NCBI RefSeq assembly: GCF_001610875.1 | Contig: NZ_CP011272.1 | Span: forward strand, 5,995,988-6,059,987 | From: Pirellula sp. SH-Sr6A | GTDB lineage: Bacteria; Planctomycetota; Planctomycetia; Pirellulales; Pirellulaceae | Reading direction: 5' to 3' | DNA: 64,000 bases | Shown: in pieces, positions 45,437 through 54,461 of the stretch | Position numbering within the stretch: position 1 is the first letter of the stretch | Layout of the letters: the number at the start of each line of letters is the position of its first letter | Position numbers and translations under genes: made by a program | Notes under the pieces: generated by a model | Told to the model about the DNA's origin: nothing | Databases searched by the model: none | Seen by the model: the letters and a program-made list of their open reading frames with translations, nothing else

Positions 45437-47378
45437 GTGTGCGTCAGGCATGACGCGGAGCGTCATTGACTGACGCTCGCAACTGGCAAGCGAAAGTGAA
45501 CCAGGAAGTAACTTGTCGGGTGCAAGTCCCGATGGAGGCCTTGATGACAGGAACTCCTAGTCGACTGCAAGGGTGTCAGGGGCAACTCTGAATCTGAAGG
45601 AAGCAGCAGGCAAACTCTCGGTTCGAGGTACACGAACCGTATACGAGGCGACGACCCGGTGGGCGAGAAGGCACGAAGATTCAAAGCCCAATGTCATTCG
45701 GACCGAGTCGGCGTATATGCGGCGAATATACGAGAGGAAAGTTACGCGTCTTACCCTGAGAGATCTACGGGGATGCTGCAAAGCTAGTTGCCTCGCAAGA
45801 GGTTACGATGTCACCGTAGAAGTCAGCAGAGGCCATAGTAGTCGGAGGCTTTAGCTGACGAAGGGCCGAACAAGTTTAACCGTTTGGTGCAAAGTATTCG
45901 TGATGTGAGGTAGACGCAGAGATGACGGCTGAGAAGCCTGAGCGGCGAACAAGAGTATGCGGCGGAACCGCTGAGGGTAATTCGTACGCGCGTCAAACAC
46001 TTCCGGCATGCAATGAGAACACTGAACATTCAGTCACCGTCACGATGGAGGAGGTGCTAAGCCGCAGCAATATGTTGCAGGCGTTGAGCCGTGTTGTCGG
46101 TAATAAAGGAGCCGCAGGCGTTGATGGGGTGACCGTCGATGAACTGCCAGGCTACTGCCGAGAGCATTGGGAACGCCACCGGGAAGAACTGTTCAGCGGA
46201 ACGTATCGTCCGAGCCCTGTGCGAAAGGTAGAAATACCTAAACCCGGTGGCAAAGGGATGCGCATGCTGGGCATACCGACAGTGCTAGATCGCTTGATCC
46301 AGCAAGCTTTACTGCAAGTGCTCACGAGGCTCTACGATCCAATGTTTTCGGATTCTAGCTTTGGGTTTCGCCCAGGCCGGAGTACGCATCAGGCGTTGGA
46401 TCGTGCCAAGGAACACATTGCTTCAGGGCATCGCTGGGTTGTCGACATGGACTTGGAAAAGTTCTTCGATCGCGTCAATCACGACATCCTGATGAGTCGC
46501 CTTGCACGTCAGATCCAAGACAAACGCATCCTGAAACTGATCCGCTTGTATCTGCAAGCTGGCATCATGGAAGGCGGCATCGTGAGTCCACGCAGCGAGG
46601 GAACGCCGCAAGGCGGTCCCTTATCACCGCTTCTGTCCAACGTCCTGCTCGATGAGCTGGACAAGGAGCTGGAACGCCGAGGCCACAAATTCGTTCGCTA
46701 CGCTGATGACTGTAACATTTACGTTCGCAGTCACCGCGCCGGTGAGCGAGTGCTTAATGGTGTCGAACGCTTCCTGAGCGAGAAACTGCGACTGACAGTG
46801 AATCGAGCCAAGAGTGCCGTGGACCGCCCCTGGAACCGCAAGTTCCTGGGCTATACGTTCACGCACCATCACCAACCGAAGTTTAAGGTGTCTCCTGAAT
46901 CGGTCAAACGCTTCAAGGGTCGCCTACGCGAGGAACTCCGCAAGGCACGAGGTCGCAATGTGCGTACGGTGCTTGCTCAGTTGCAGCCGGTCCTGATCGG
47001 TTGGGTGTCGTACTACCGGAAGAGTGAAGTGAAGAAAACGTTCGAGGAACTTGATAGCTGGTTACGCAGGAAGTTACGCGCCATCTACTGGCGCCAATGG
47101 AAGCGTCCGCCCAAACGAGCCCGCGAACTGACTCGCCTTGGCATTGACCGCGTGCGAGCGTGGGTCTGTGCTGGCAATGGTCATGGCCCCTGGTGGAATG
47201 CTGGCGCTAGCCACATGAATCAGGCCCTGCCTACTCGCCACCTCACGCAACTTGGGCTGATAAGCCTCGTCCAGAAAGGCACTGAGCTGAATCGTCGTTA
47301 GACCTGAACCGCCGTATACGGAACCGTACGTACGGTGGTGTGGGAGGACGGCGGGAGTAATCCCGCCTCCTACCCGAT
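45437..47378 (+). mobile_element. Group IIC intron, copy 1
   Basis: About 1,942 bases identical, as far as I compared, to 56032-57973 (constant offset 10,595). The 5' end fits the group II GUGYG rule (GTGTG at 45437 or GTGCG at 45439). The region before the ORF carries the ribozyme domains. Domain V is at about 47306-47343 (GAACCGCCG...GGTGGTGTGG) and domain VI follows, ending at GAT 47378. It lies directly after an intrinsic terminator hairpin, the hallmark insertion site of class C introns. Confidence 0.88.
45922..47301 (+). CDS. ltrA: Group II intron reverse transcriptase/maturase, copy 1
   Basis: A protein of 459 residues. Reverse-transcriptase blocks are intact: GAAGVDGVTVDEL, RMLGIPTVLDRLIQQALL, SFGFRPGRSTHQAL, VDMDLEKFFDRVNHD, GTPQGGPLSPLLSNVLLDEL and YADD (about 260). 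The maturase (X) domain follows (VLIGWVSYYRKSEVKKTFEE). There is no HNH endonuclease domain, as expected for class C. A later start at MEEVLSRSN is possible. It promotes splicing and retromobility of the host intron. Confidence 0.92.
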   Translation: MTAEKPERRTRVCGGTAEGNSYARQTLPACNENTEHSVTVTMEEVLSRSNMLQALSRVVGNKGAAGVDGVTVDELPGYCREHWERHREELFSGTYRPSPVRKVEIPKPGGKGMRMLGIPTVLDRLIQQALLQVLTRLYDPMFSDSSFGFRPGRSTHQALDRAKEHIASGHRWVVDMDLEKFFDRVNHDILMSRLARQIQDKRILKLIRLYLQAGIMEGGIVSPRSEGTPQGGPLSPLLSNVLLDELDKELERRGHKFVRYADDCNIYVRSHRAGERVLNGVERFLSEKLRLTVNRAKSAVDRPWNRKFLGYTFTHHHQPKFKVSPESVKRFKGRLREELRKARGRNVRTVLAQLQPVLIGWVSYYRKSEVKKTFEELDSWLRRKLRAIYWRQWKRPPKRARELTRLGIDRVRAWVCAGNGHGPWWNAGASHMNQALPTRHLTQLGLISLVQKGTELNRR

Positions 47379-47718
47379 TTATTTCCCCAGTGTTTTACAA
47401 GGCCGAACGCACTCGCCCCCTATCTCTCACGCGACGGATCGTCTCTGCAGAGAGACTCTCTACAAAAACGGTCGCCCCCCTTCTTCCGTCCCTTTAGCCC
47501 AAACCTCTCAGCACTCTCTCGCCTCTCGAACCGCGAGGTTATAAGCTACGGGTAATAGCTAGAGACTCTCCATGGCTCGGCGCAAGACGTCCCTCTCTGG
47601 CATCTTTCAATCGATTTTTGGGGCGCTCGATCCACCAATTTGCATAGATAGTCCTGAGAAGCGGTTTAGTCCGGTTCGGAGGAGTTCTAAAAGACTTCAA
47701 CCCACCTCAGGAGGTTAT
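47379..47718. other. Spacer between intron and integration module
   Basis: No gene recognised. It is rich in CTCTC runs and a GAGACTCTC-type short repeat (for example at 47450-47462 and 47561-47571). A possible attachment or control region for the integration module, but I could not identify core att sequences. Confidence 0.3.
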
Positions 47719-48123
47719 ATGAGCGAGACGGTCTCCCCTGCAGACCAGATCACACGCGTGGCTACTTTGTTGGGGCACGCGGTGTTGCGATGGAAACGTC
47801 AACAACAACAACAACAACAACTTGTGGAAGAAACCTCGGAGAATCTCTCCGACTCTTTACCCGAACGCCTTGATTCTCGTTCGGTTTCCTCGCTCTCTGT
47901 GACTGGTCCAAAACCCGGGGCAACGGGCCCCCAACAGACCAGTTCCATGACTGCAAACAAACCGATGAACCATGTGCGAGGAGAAAAGAGAGAGGATCGC
48001 GAACTTGATCGTCGAAGCCATTTGGCGACAAGCCAGCAGGCGAGCAGACGAGATAGCGGCAGCCGCCAAGTCCACGTCGCAGCAGCGACAGCGAGCGAGC
48101 AGCAACAAGGAGGTATCCGATGA
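47719..48123 (+). CDS. Poly-Gln small protein of recombinase module
   Basis: A protein of 134 residues. ATG 47719 is chosen because a perfect AGGAGG lies six bases upstream; the open frame extends to 47572. It starts MSETVSPADQITRVATLLGH and then has a run of seven Gln coded by a CAA microsatellite (about 47801-47821). The rest is Ser/Arg-rich and probably disordered. It overlaps the DUF2924 gene by four bases. No function known; its place before DUF2924 suggests an accessory role in the integration module. Confidence 0.55.
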   Translation: MSETVSPADQITRVATLLGHAVLRWKRQQQQQQQLVEETSENLSDSLPERLDSRSVSSLSVTGPKPGATGPQQTSSMTANKPMNHVRGEKREDRELDRRSHLATSQQASRRDSGSRQVHVAAATASEQQQGGIR

Positions 48124-48590
48124 GTCCTGATACGAAGAAGAAATTGATTGAGCTGTCCGAGCTTCCTATGCGACAGCTGGTTTCCAAGTACGAGACTCTC
48201 TTCGGAGAGCAATGCCGTTCGAGAAACAGGCGTTACATCTACCGCCGACTTGCTTGGAAGCTGCAGGCCGATGATGAAGGCGGACTAAGCGAGCGTACCC
48301 TTCTCCGAGCCAACGCGATTGCGGGAGAGTCCCTCTTTCGAGTTACCCCGCCTCGAGCAAAGAAACCGACCATGGAGGTGGCTCGACCCGCCAATTGGGA
48401 CAAACGGCTCCCACCCCCTGGCCATGTCATCGAGCGAACCTACAAGGGGAAGACCTTGTGCATCACGGTTCTAACCGATGGCTTTGAGTACGACGGGCAG
48501 CAGTACAAGTCGCTAACAGCCGTGGCGCGTGCGATCACCGGCTCCCATTGCAACGGCTTTCTCTTTTTCAAGTTAGGACAATCCAAATGA
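48120..48590 (+). CDS. DUF2924 protein
   Basis: A protein of 156 residues of the DUF2924 family: LRQL-type start (LSELPMRQLVSKYETLFGE), RNRRYIYRRLAWKLQADDEG and the C-terminal EYDGQQYKSLTAVARAITGS with the SLTAVAxAITG pattern. Found almost always directly upstream of a large serine recombinase in bacterial mobile elements. It is basic and probably binds nucleic acid. ATGA overlaps on both sides. Confidence 0.8.
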   Translation: MSPDTKKKLIELSELPMRQLVSKYETLFGEQCRSRNRRYIYRRLAWKLQADDEGGLSERTLLRANAIAGESLFRVTPPRAKKPTMEVARPANWDKRLPPPGHVIERTYKGKTLCITVLTDGFEYDGQQYKSLTAVARAITGSHCNGFLFFKLGQSK

Positions 48591-48967
48591 ATCGTAAAAA
48601 ACCAGAACAGGATCGCCGAGTCATTCGCTGCGCGATCTACACACGCAAATCGACCGAGGAGCGATTGGATCTCGAACTCAACTCGTTCGATGCTCAGCGA
48701 GATGCGGCCGAGGCCTTCATCGAAAGCCAGAAATCCGAAGGCTGGGTCTGTTTGCCTAATCGCTATGACGACGGAGGTTTCTCAGGGAGCAACCTCGATC
48801 GACCTGCCTACAACGAGCTGATGAAGGATATCGAGGCAGGAGAGATCGACTGCTTGGTCGTCTACCAAGTTGACCGATTAAGTCGGTCTCCATCGGACCT
48901 CGCCCACATCATGAGCGTCTTCGAAGCCTGTGGGATAACCTTTGTCTCAGTCACGGAGTCCAAATGA
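48587..48967 (+). CDS. Isolated serine-recombinase catalytic domain (truncated duplicate)
   Basis: A protein of 126 residues from ATG 48587, nearly the same as the first 120 residues of the next gene. It carries the resolvase catalytic Ser in IYTRKSTEE (Ser22) and YQVDRLSRSPSDLAHI, but ends at FVSVTESK where the full-length copy reads FVSVTQQFN. The long helix and the DNA-binding part are missing. It arises from tandem duplication of the 5' end of the recombinase gene, and keeps ATGA coupling on both sides. It might act as a dominant modulator by dimerisation, or be inert. Confidence 0.7.
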   Translation: MNRKKPEQDRRVIRCAIYTRKSTEERLDLELNSFDAQRDAAEAFIESQKSEGWVCLPNRYDDGGFSGSNLDRPAYNELMKDIEAGEIDCLVVYQVDRLSRSPSDLAHIMSVFEACGITFVSVTESK

Positions 48968-50526
48968 ATCGTAAAAAACCAGAAGAGGATCGGCGAATCG
49001 TTCGCTGCGCGATCTACACACGCAAATCGACCGAAGAGCGATTGGACCTTGAACTCAACTCGCTCGACGCCCAGCGCGAAGCGGCCGAGGCGTTCATTGC
49101 GAGTCAGAAATCCGAAGGCTGGGTCTGTTTGCCCAAACGCTACGACGACGGAGGTTTCTCAGGGGGTAACCTCGATCGACCTGCGTACAACGAATTGATG
49201 AAGGATGTCGAGGCAGGGAGAATCGACTGTGTCATTGTCTACAAGGCCGATCGATTAAGTCGCTCGCTATTCGACTTCGCACAGACCATGAGAGCATTCG
49301 ATGCCTATGGCGTATCCTTTGTCTCGGTAACCCAGCAGTTCAATACGACCAATTCGATGGGGCGTCTCACGCTGAACATTCTCCTGTCGTTCGCACAGTT
49401 CGAACGCGAGATCATTAGCGAACGCATCAGCGACAAAATCGCTCTGCAACGACAGAGGGGCTTGTGGTGTGGAGGCCAACCCGTGTTGGGATACGACGTC
49501 GATCGATCCTCGACGAGCCCCAAGCTGGTGATCAATGCAAAGGAAGCCGAAATGGTTCGGACCATCTTCGATTTGTATTTGAAGCTGGGTTCTCTTCTTC
49601 CCGTGGTCCAAAAGCTGAGCGAGGTTGGTTGGAGCAACAAAACCTGGCTCACTCGCCAAGGGAGAATGAAGGGGGGACGTCCATTCGATAAATGCTCGTT
49701 GCACGCCCTGCTCACCAACCAAATCTACATTGGAATGATTCGACACAAAGACCAAGTATACGATGGTCAGCACGAGCCTTTGATCGATAAGGCACAGTTC
49801 CAAAGGGTGCAAGCGCAGCTGAAGGAACATGGGAAAGGGTTAGGGAACCGACTGACCAATCGTCACAATGCGCTACTCAAGGGACTTTTGTACTGTCCCA
49901 ACTGTGGCTACTCGATGGTGCATTGTCCAACCAAGAAGAAGAGCAAGATTTATCGCTACTACGTTTGCCAGACATCGATCAAACGAGGGCGGGAGCTTTG
50001 CCAAACGGGTTCCATCTCCGCCCCAGCCATCGAGAACGCGGTTATCGAAGAAATCAAATGCCTTGTGACGGACGAGGGTTTGAGACGTGAAATCTTTGAA
50101 CAATCGGAACGCCTGCGGCAGGCCAAGATCCAAAGGCAAGAGATCCAGCTGCGTCAATCGAAGATGCAACGCTCGCGCGACCAGGCTGAACTACAACGCA
50201 TGTCCACAGAGGTGGAGTTTGGCGATCTCAATGAGGTGCGCCGGCAAGAACTGATCAACAGGATTTCCCAAACGAATGCTCGGTTGTTGGAATTGGAATC
50301 GGAGCTGGAACGCCTGATGGACAGCAGGTTCGAGAGAACCGATGTGGAAGAAGCGATCACGGACTTTGATCGTCTCTGGGGGCTGATGAAGGCCAGAGAG
50401 CGGCACGAGCTTCTCGGGTTACTGATCTCCAAAGTGGAGTACGATCGCACGGATGGAACACTCTCGATCGACTATCACCCGACAGCCATTTCCGCATTGT
50501 TAGAAAACGTGGAGGAGGTAGCCTGA
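48964..50526 (+). CDS. Large serine recombinase
   Basis: A protein of 520 residues. N-terminal resolvase/invertase domain with catalytic Ser22 (IYTRKSTEE) and YKADRLSRSLFDFAQ, followed by the recombinase domain (LLSFAQFEREIISERISDKI; YIGMIRHKDQVYDGQHEPL), a zinc ribbon (YCPNCGYSMVH...YVCQTSIKRGRELC) and a long coiled coil in the last 130 residues. Size and layout fit site-specific integrases of mobile elements. It probably inserted the surrounding module. The stop shares bases with the next start (TGATG). Confidence 0.88.
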   Translation: MNRKKPEEDRRIVRCAIYTRKSTEERLDLELNSLDAQREAAEAFIASQKSEGWVCLPKRYDDGGFSGGNLDRPAYNELMKDVEAGRIDCVIVYKADRLSRSLFDFAQTMRAFDAYGVSFVSVTQQFNTTNSMGRLTLNILLSFAQFEREIISERISDKIALQRQRGLWCGGQPVLGYDVDRSSTSPKLVINAKEAEMVRTIFDLYLKLGSLLPVVQKLSEVGWSNKTWLTRQGRMKGGRPFDKCSLHALLTNQIYIGMIRHKDQVYDGQHEPLIDKAQFQRVQAQLKEHGKGLGNRLTNRHNALLKGLLYCPNCGYSMVHCPTKKKSKIYRYYVCQTSIKRGRELCQTGSISAPAIENAVIEEIKCLVTDEGLRREIFEQSERLRQAKIQRQEIQLRQSKMQRSRDQAELQRMSTEVEFGDLNEVRRQELINRISQTNARLLELESELERLMDSRFERTDVEEAITDFDRLWGLMKARERHELLGLLISKVEYDRTDGTLSIDYHPTAISALLENVEEVA

Positions 50527-50933
50527 TGGTTCGTAAAAAGAAGAAGATCGAGATCCCCTGCACGCGCAGGGAAGAGCGCCCCGAGTGTGACGATCCAAAA
50601 TTGCCTGGCCGACTGCCTCGTATCACCCGGTTGATGGCCTTAGCGATTCGCGGTGAGGAGTTGCTTCGAACGGGCAAGGTGCGGGACATGACTCAACTTG
50701 CCCGGATAGGCAAAGTCACCCAGCCTCGTATCTCGCAAATCCTCAGCTTGACGATGCTGGCCCCGGACATCCAAGAGCAGCTGCTGTTCCTTCCTCGCAT
50801 CACCGAAGGCAAGCCCGAGATCTCCGAAAAGACTCTCCGCCCGATTACCCTGCTCGATGATTGGGAGGAACAACGATACCTGTTCGAGACTGTGTTCGGG
50901 ACACCTAGCCGCAACGATTCTGATGCCATCTGA
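50526..50933 (+). CDS. HTH protein of the recombinase module
   Basis: A protein of 135 residues, basic start (MVRKKKKIEIP). The segment LARIGKVTQPRISQILSLTML looks like a ParB/KorB-type helix-turn-helix. It commonly follows DUF2924 and recombinase genes and may regulate them or act as a directionality factor. Last gene of the module; the module's right edge lies between here and about 50985. Confidence 0.65.
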   Translation: MVRKKKKIEIPCTRREERPECDDPKLPGRLPRITRLMALAIRGEELLRTGKVRDMTQLARIGKVTQPRISQILSLTMLAPDIQEQLLFLPRITEGKPEISEKTLRPITLLDDWEEQRYLFETVFGTPSRNDSDAI

Positions 50934-50984
50934 AATGGCTAATTCGAGCGGGTTAGCCAATTTCCATTAGCGCCGGATAATTCG

Positions 50985-51512
50985 AGATACTGTACGGCGA
51001 ACCTTTGTGAAAAGGCAATGCGATTCCCAGCGATTGATCCCAAGCTCCCTGACGGTCAGCTCGCCAAGCAACTGAAAGCTTGGATCGTAACCCGCAAAGC
51101 AGAAGCCATTCGCGATCGAACTGTGGCTGGTGGCAAGTATCCGCACCTTTGCCGATTCGCAAATCACCTCTACGAAGCCCTCGGTAACTCGCTGCGAATC
51201 GTCGCCGTCGATCGACCAATCGAAGCCTCGATTCGTTCGCTCCAAGATCGAAGTAGCAGACATCCAGGCCAATGGTTCGCGGCCGGCGATGATGCCTGCG
51301 ACAAACTCCAGCGTTCGCTGCTGGAACATCGCGAAAGGTTTATCCAAGAACATCCCGAAGTCCCCGTACATCGGATCAACTTCGCCAAGCTTACTGAAGA
51401 TCCTGAGACCGTGATCAATGAACTGATCGCATTCCTGGGAATCTCACCAACTGCCGAAGAGATCGATTCAGCGATCGCACACGTGAACCCGGAATTGAGG
51501 AAGTTCGGCTAG
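50985..51512 (+). pseudogene. Sulfotransferase-like fragment, 5' part missing
   Basis: The frame shows RYCTANLCEKAMRFPAIDP upstream of the first ATG (51018), which looks like the interior of a sulfotransferase rather than a start. It then has VAVDRPIEASIRSL (the VRDP-like 3'-phosphate loop region), HRINFAKLTEDPETVINELI and FLGISPT, the usual C-terminal half. The 5'-PSB P-loop is missing. The cut coincides with the right edge of the recombinase module, and I did not find the missing half on the module's other side, so it was lost rather than displaced. Confidence 0.6.
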
Positions 51513-51516
51513 AAGG

Positions 51517-51985
51517 TGTGAGGCCCGAGGCTTGAGGCCTGAGGTTATTTATCCGATCGCAATGAGCGAATTAGGCCAGCCATAACTTTGGCGGTCTCTT
51601 CGACCTTCTGTTGTAATTCGGAATACACAGTAGCTTCGAAGTAATCGAGCCGATGGGCGATTGAGATTTGATATTCAACTTCGCGAGTCGAGGCGAATGC
51701 CATATCCAGAAAACGAATGTAGTCAGCAAGTGAATTTCTTGCGCTGCCTTCGACTATGTTCGATGCGATTGAAACCGAAGCTCTGCGCAGCTGCGACGTC
51801 AGTCCAAACACTTCTTCCTTTGGAAATAACTTGGTAGCTCGATAGATCGCAATCACTAAATCATCCGCCAATTCAAATGCCCGCAGCTTTCTGTGGTCCC
51901 GCATATCTGCCTCACGAGAGAGAATAAAAATGGAAATAAAACATCATAACAATCTCACGCCTCAAGCCTCACGCCTCGGGCCTGC
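51517..51985. mobile_element. S23 four-helix-bundle cassette flanked by inverted repeats
   Basis: A 470-bp unit with imperfect inverted repeats made of GAGGCYTGAG-type units: left at 51517-51546, right at 51953-51985 (AGGCCCGAGGC shared in opposite orientation). It contains one gene on the minus strand and sits between the sulfotransferase fragment and a glycosyltransferase gene, whose N-terminus is read through the right repeat. I infer a small mobile cassette. Confidence 0.6.
51545..51904 (-). CDS. Four-helix-bundle protein (S23 family)
   Basis: A protein of 119 residues, the typical length. Signature parts: RKLRAFELADDLVIAIYRAT, LTSQLRRASVSIASNIVEGS and DYIRFLDMAFASTREVEYQI. Proteins of this family were first noted in 23S rRNA intervening sequences and are related to the Avd proteins of diversity-generating retroelements. 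No reverse transcriptase or variable repeat is next to it. Flanked by inverted repeats that suggest it travels as a unit. Confidence 0.85.
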   Translation of the reverse strand: MRDHRKLRAFELADDLVIAIYRATKLFPKEEVFGLTSQLRRASVSIASNIVEGSARNSLADYIRFLDMAFASTREVEYQISIAHRLDYFEATVYSELQQKVEETAKVMAGLIRSLRSDK

Positions 51986-52724
51986 CCTGCAAGACATTAC
52001 TTTTTGCATAAAGACCATTCATCGGCCTTGGGCCTGCCATCGACTCGTACAGTCGCTTCGAAAGGAGTTCGGCGATCCCAAGATCGTCGTCGTGGACGAT
52101 GGTCTGCCCGAACATTGGTTCTCGCTTAAGTATCCCGAGACCGCCAAGCACTGCAAAGTGATTGATCTCGAGCAACACGATGTGGGCGTCGGCGTCGGGC
52201 GCAATACAGCAATCGACTCGGCAGAAACCGAGTTCATTTTCTTGCTCGATGATGATCAGATTGTAACGCCCGATCTACACCTCGATCGAGTCTACCAGAG
52301 GTTCATGGAGTACGACCTCAACATCCTGGCTGTGCGACAGGGAGATGGCGGCCGGCCAATGCTCTTTAGCCCCCTGATGAATGGCACACGGATTTGGATG
52401 CATCGAGGCGAACGCAAACGCATCGGCGAAACTTGCTGGTGCGACATGGTCAGTAACGCGTTCCTCGCCCGTCGCGACACGATCGCCCGCCTTCGTTGGG
52501 ACGATGAGATCAAGACGTACGAGCACTGGGAGTTCTTCTACCGGGCGTCCCAAATTGAACATCTGCAAATAGCTGTGGCACTCGATTGCTCGGTAGTCCA
52601 CGACCATGTGGCGGCCAAGCCTTATGGAGCTCTGCGAGCCCGACCCAAGTTCCGCCGATTGGGGCTTCGTAAACACGGCTTTGATTCACTGCGTTATCCA
52701 GGAGGAGGTATCGTTCATGCGTGA
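51930..52724 (+). CDS. Family 2-like glycosyltransferase
   Basis: A protein of 264 residues. The GT-A nucleotide-sugar fold begins at ITFCIKTIHRPW (about residue 22), with VVVDDG, GVGVGRNTAIDS and the metal motif LLDDDQ (about 110). The first 20 residues (NNLTPQASRLGPA) are coded by the inverted repeat of the neighbouring S23 cassette; comparison with the next gene suggests that the native start lay just before QDITFC and was lost. So an S23 insertion altered the N-terminus. Function is sugar transfer to an unknown acceptor, within a cluster of three such genes. Confidence 0.75.
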   Translation: MEIKHHNNLTPQASRLGPALQDITFCIKTIHRPWACHRLVQSLRKEFGDPKIVVVDDGLPEHWFSLKYPETAKHCKVIDLEQHDVGVGVGRNTAIDSAETEFIFLLDDDQIVTPDLHLDRVYQRFMEYDLNILAVRQGDGGRPMLFSPLMNGTRIWMHRGERKRIGETCWCDMVSNAFLARRDTIARLRWDDEIKTYEHWEFFYRASQIEHLQIAVALDCSVVHDHVAAKPYGALRARPKFRRLGLRKHGFDSLRYPGGGIVHA

Positions 52725-53445
52725 TCGCGTCACATTCTGCATCAAGACCATCCATCGTCCTCATTGCTGCGCAACGCTTGTGCGTAGCATTTACGAACAC
52801 TGTGGCGATGATCGTCCGCTGATCTACGTCCTAGACGATGGGAAGCCTGAGTTGCGATTCTCGCTGACCTGTCCTGACGAAGCGGCGATGGTCGACCGGC
52901 TAATCGAGACTGAATACGACATTGGATTATCTGCTGGTCGCAATCGCCTCGTGGAAGCGGCACAGACGCGCATGGTGATCTTTTCCGATGACGATCATGT
53001 GGTTGGTCCGCAGACGCGACTGAATGATCTCGTTCGCAAGTTCGAATCGAGTCGCCTCGATCTACTCGCAACACTCAGCAAGCAACCCCATCGTCCTAAT
53101 CCTGACGGAACGCCCAGGTTGCTCAATTCGTCAGGCGGAGTGCTTCACATTCCGCGTGGCGAGTATCGACGCATCGGCGACATTGCCGTGTGCGCGTTCG
53201 TCTGTAACTGCTTCGTTGCATATCGCGACATCCTGCAGGCGATTCGCTGGGATGAAGACCTCAAGGTCGATGAGAACTGGGACTTCTTCTGGCGAGCCAA
53301 GATTGCCGGCGTCAAGGTTGGCGTGGCGATGGACCATGTATTCCCGCACATCCACGTCGATCCGCCGGCCTACAAGCGGCATCGACCAGTGTTCTTAAGA
53401 GCTGCACTTCGCAAACACGGATTAAGGAAGGTACTTTGGAAATGA
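52717..53445 (+). CDS. Family 2-like glycosyltransferase, second copy
   Basis: A protein of 242 residues from ATG 52717 with AGGAGG upstream. It shares FCIKTIHRP, YVLDDGKPE, GLSAGRNRLVEAAQTRMVIF and the metal motif FSDDDH with the preceding gene, so they are paralogues. Near the C-terminus it has DENWDFFWRAK and HIHVDPP. Overlaps its neighbours by a few bases. Predicted cytosolic glycosyltransferase. Confidence 0.75.
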   Translation: MRDRVTFCIKTIHRPHCCATLVRSIYEHCGDDRPLIYVLDDGKPELRFSLTCPDEAAMVDRLIETEYDIGLSAGRNRLVEAAQTRMVIFSDDDHVVGPQTRLNDLVRKFESSRLDLLATLSKQPHRPNPDGTPRLLNSSGGVLHIPRGEYRRIGDIAVCAFVCNCFVAYRDILQAIRWDEDLKVDENWDFFWRAKIAGVKVGVAMDHVFPHIHVDPPAYKRHRPVFLRAALRKHGLRKVLWK

Positions 53446-54461
53446 AACGAGTCATCGCAATTCTGGATCTGCCACCGCGCCGTGCGGTACCGACAGTACG
53501 GGAGAGTGTCGAAGCGGCTGCTGAGCGATGGAACGCCGAGCTGCAATGGATTCGCCGTCCTCTGCAGCCATGCCATCCGTTTTGGCAAAAGATGTTCGTC
53601 TGTGGTGATGTTGCAAAGCGGTTCGGTCCGTCGCATGTCCTGCAAATCGACAACGACATGGTTATTCGCAGCGACTGCCCATCTCCGTTCGATTTGGCTA
53701 AGCCTGGCAAGTTCGCAATGGTTGCCGAAAGGCAGTGCGCCCAGAACCGAATCGACAACGGCGGGTGGCAAAAGACAGCGCACGAGATTTGGGCCGAACG
53801 CTGTCGACTCAATCCCGCGCCGACCTGGATGCATCCAAACGGTGGACTGTATCTCTATGACACCGAAACGTTCGCTTGCATGTTCGAGCGCATCATTCAG
53901 TACTTGATCGTCACCTTCGGAGCCAACGATCAAGCCACCGACGAGTCGTTGATCATCAACCAATTGTGGAACGATCACGCTGATTTGATTGCTTTCCTGC
54001 CGCCTGACTTCAACGTCAGCATGTTGCAGACGCCCGAGTGGGCAACCAATCCAGTGATGCAGTCCTTTGTCTACCACTTCATCGGTCCCAGCAAGCCGCA
54101 TCTGGATCGATGTCGCTGGCAGCGAAGCAATCCAACTGAATTGCCTTTTCCCGACAACCGTCAATCGATCGAACTGATAAGCGAGTGGAAAGATGATCCG
54201 CCAGCGAGCTACGACATTGGCTCGATATTTCGACCAGATCTAGCGGCGAACCTACTGGCGACCTATCCGAATCTGATTGTCTCAGGAACGTGGTCCGATG
54301 AGCTGACGGTTTACGACGAAAGACTGAGCAGCTTGGATGAAACGTTTTCGTCTCACTTGGTGCTTACTCGATTTCTCATCCGTCTTGGCGTGAATGCTCG
54401 TCGATTCAAACTTCGTATTAAGGAGGGCGACGATGCAACGCTTCAGCTTGCTCGCTCTTGA
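53442..54461 (+). CDS. Glycosyltransferase-like protein (GT8-type)
   Basis: A protein of 339 residues; ATG 53442 preferred (the frame also opens with TTG 53436). It has a DxD metal motif in VLQIDNDMVIRSDCPSPFDL (about 70-80) and HPNGGLYLYDTETF (about 127-140), the arrangement of GT8-like enzymes. The C-terminal 90 residues (SIELISEWKDDPPASYDIGS) are not recognised. The 3' end overlaps the radical SAM start by 29 bases. Its substrate is unknown; the cluster suggests glycan or peptide decoration. Confidence 0.65.
   Translation: MKRVIAILDLPPRRAVPTVRESVEAAAERWNAELQWIRRPLQPCHPFWQKMFVCGDVAKRFGPSHVLQIDNDMVIRSDCPSPFDLAKPGKFAMVAERQCAQNRIDNGGWQKTAHEIWAERCRLNPAPTWMHPNGGLYLYDTETFACMFERIIQYLIVTFGANDQATDESLIINQLWNDHADLIAFLPPDFNVSMLQTPEWATNPVMQSFVYHFIGPSKPHLDRCRWQRSNPTELPFPDNRQSIELISEWKDDPPASYDIGSIFRPDLAANLLATYPNLIVSGTWSDELTVYDERLSSLDETFSSHLVLTRFLIRLGVNARRFKLRIKEGDDATLQLARS

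Noticed and set aside
47801-47821. CAA triplet run as a possible CRISPR or other repeat array
   Set aside because: It is a simple microsatellite coding for glutamines inside a gene; no spaced repeats are present.
47379-50985. Sulfotransferase split by the recombinase module with its N-terminal half on the left side
   Set aside because: No sulfotransferase P-loop coding sequence is present left of the module in any frame.
51545-51904. Diversity-generating retroelement with the S23/Avd-like gene
   Set aside because: The only reverse transcriptases nearby are group II intron maturases, and no template/variable repeat pair was seen.
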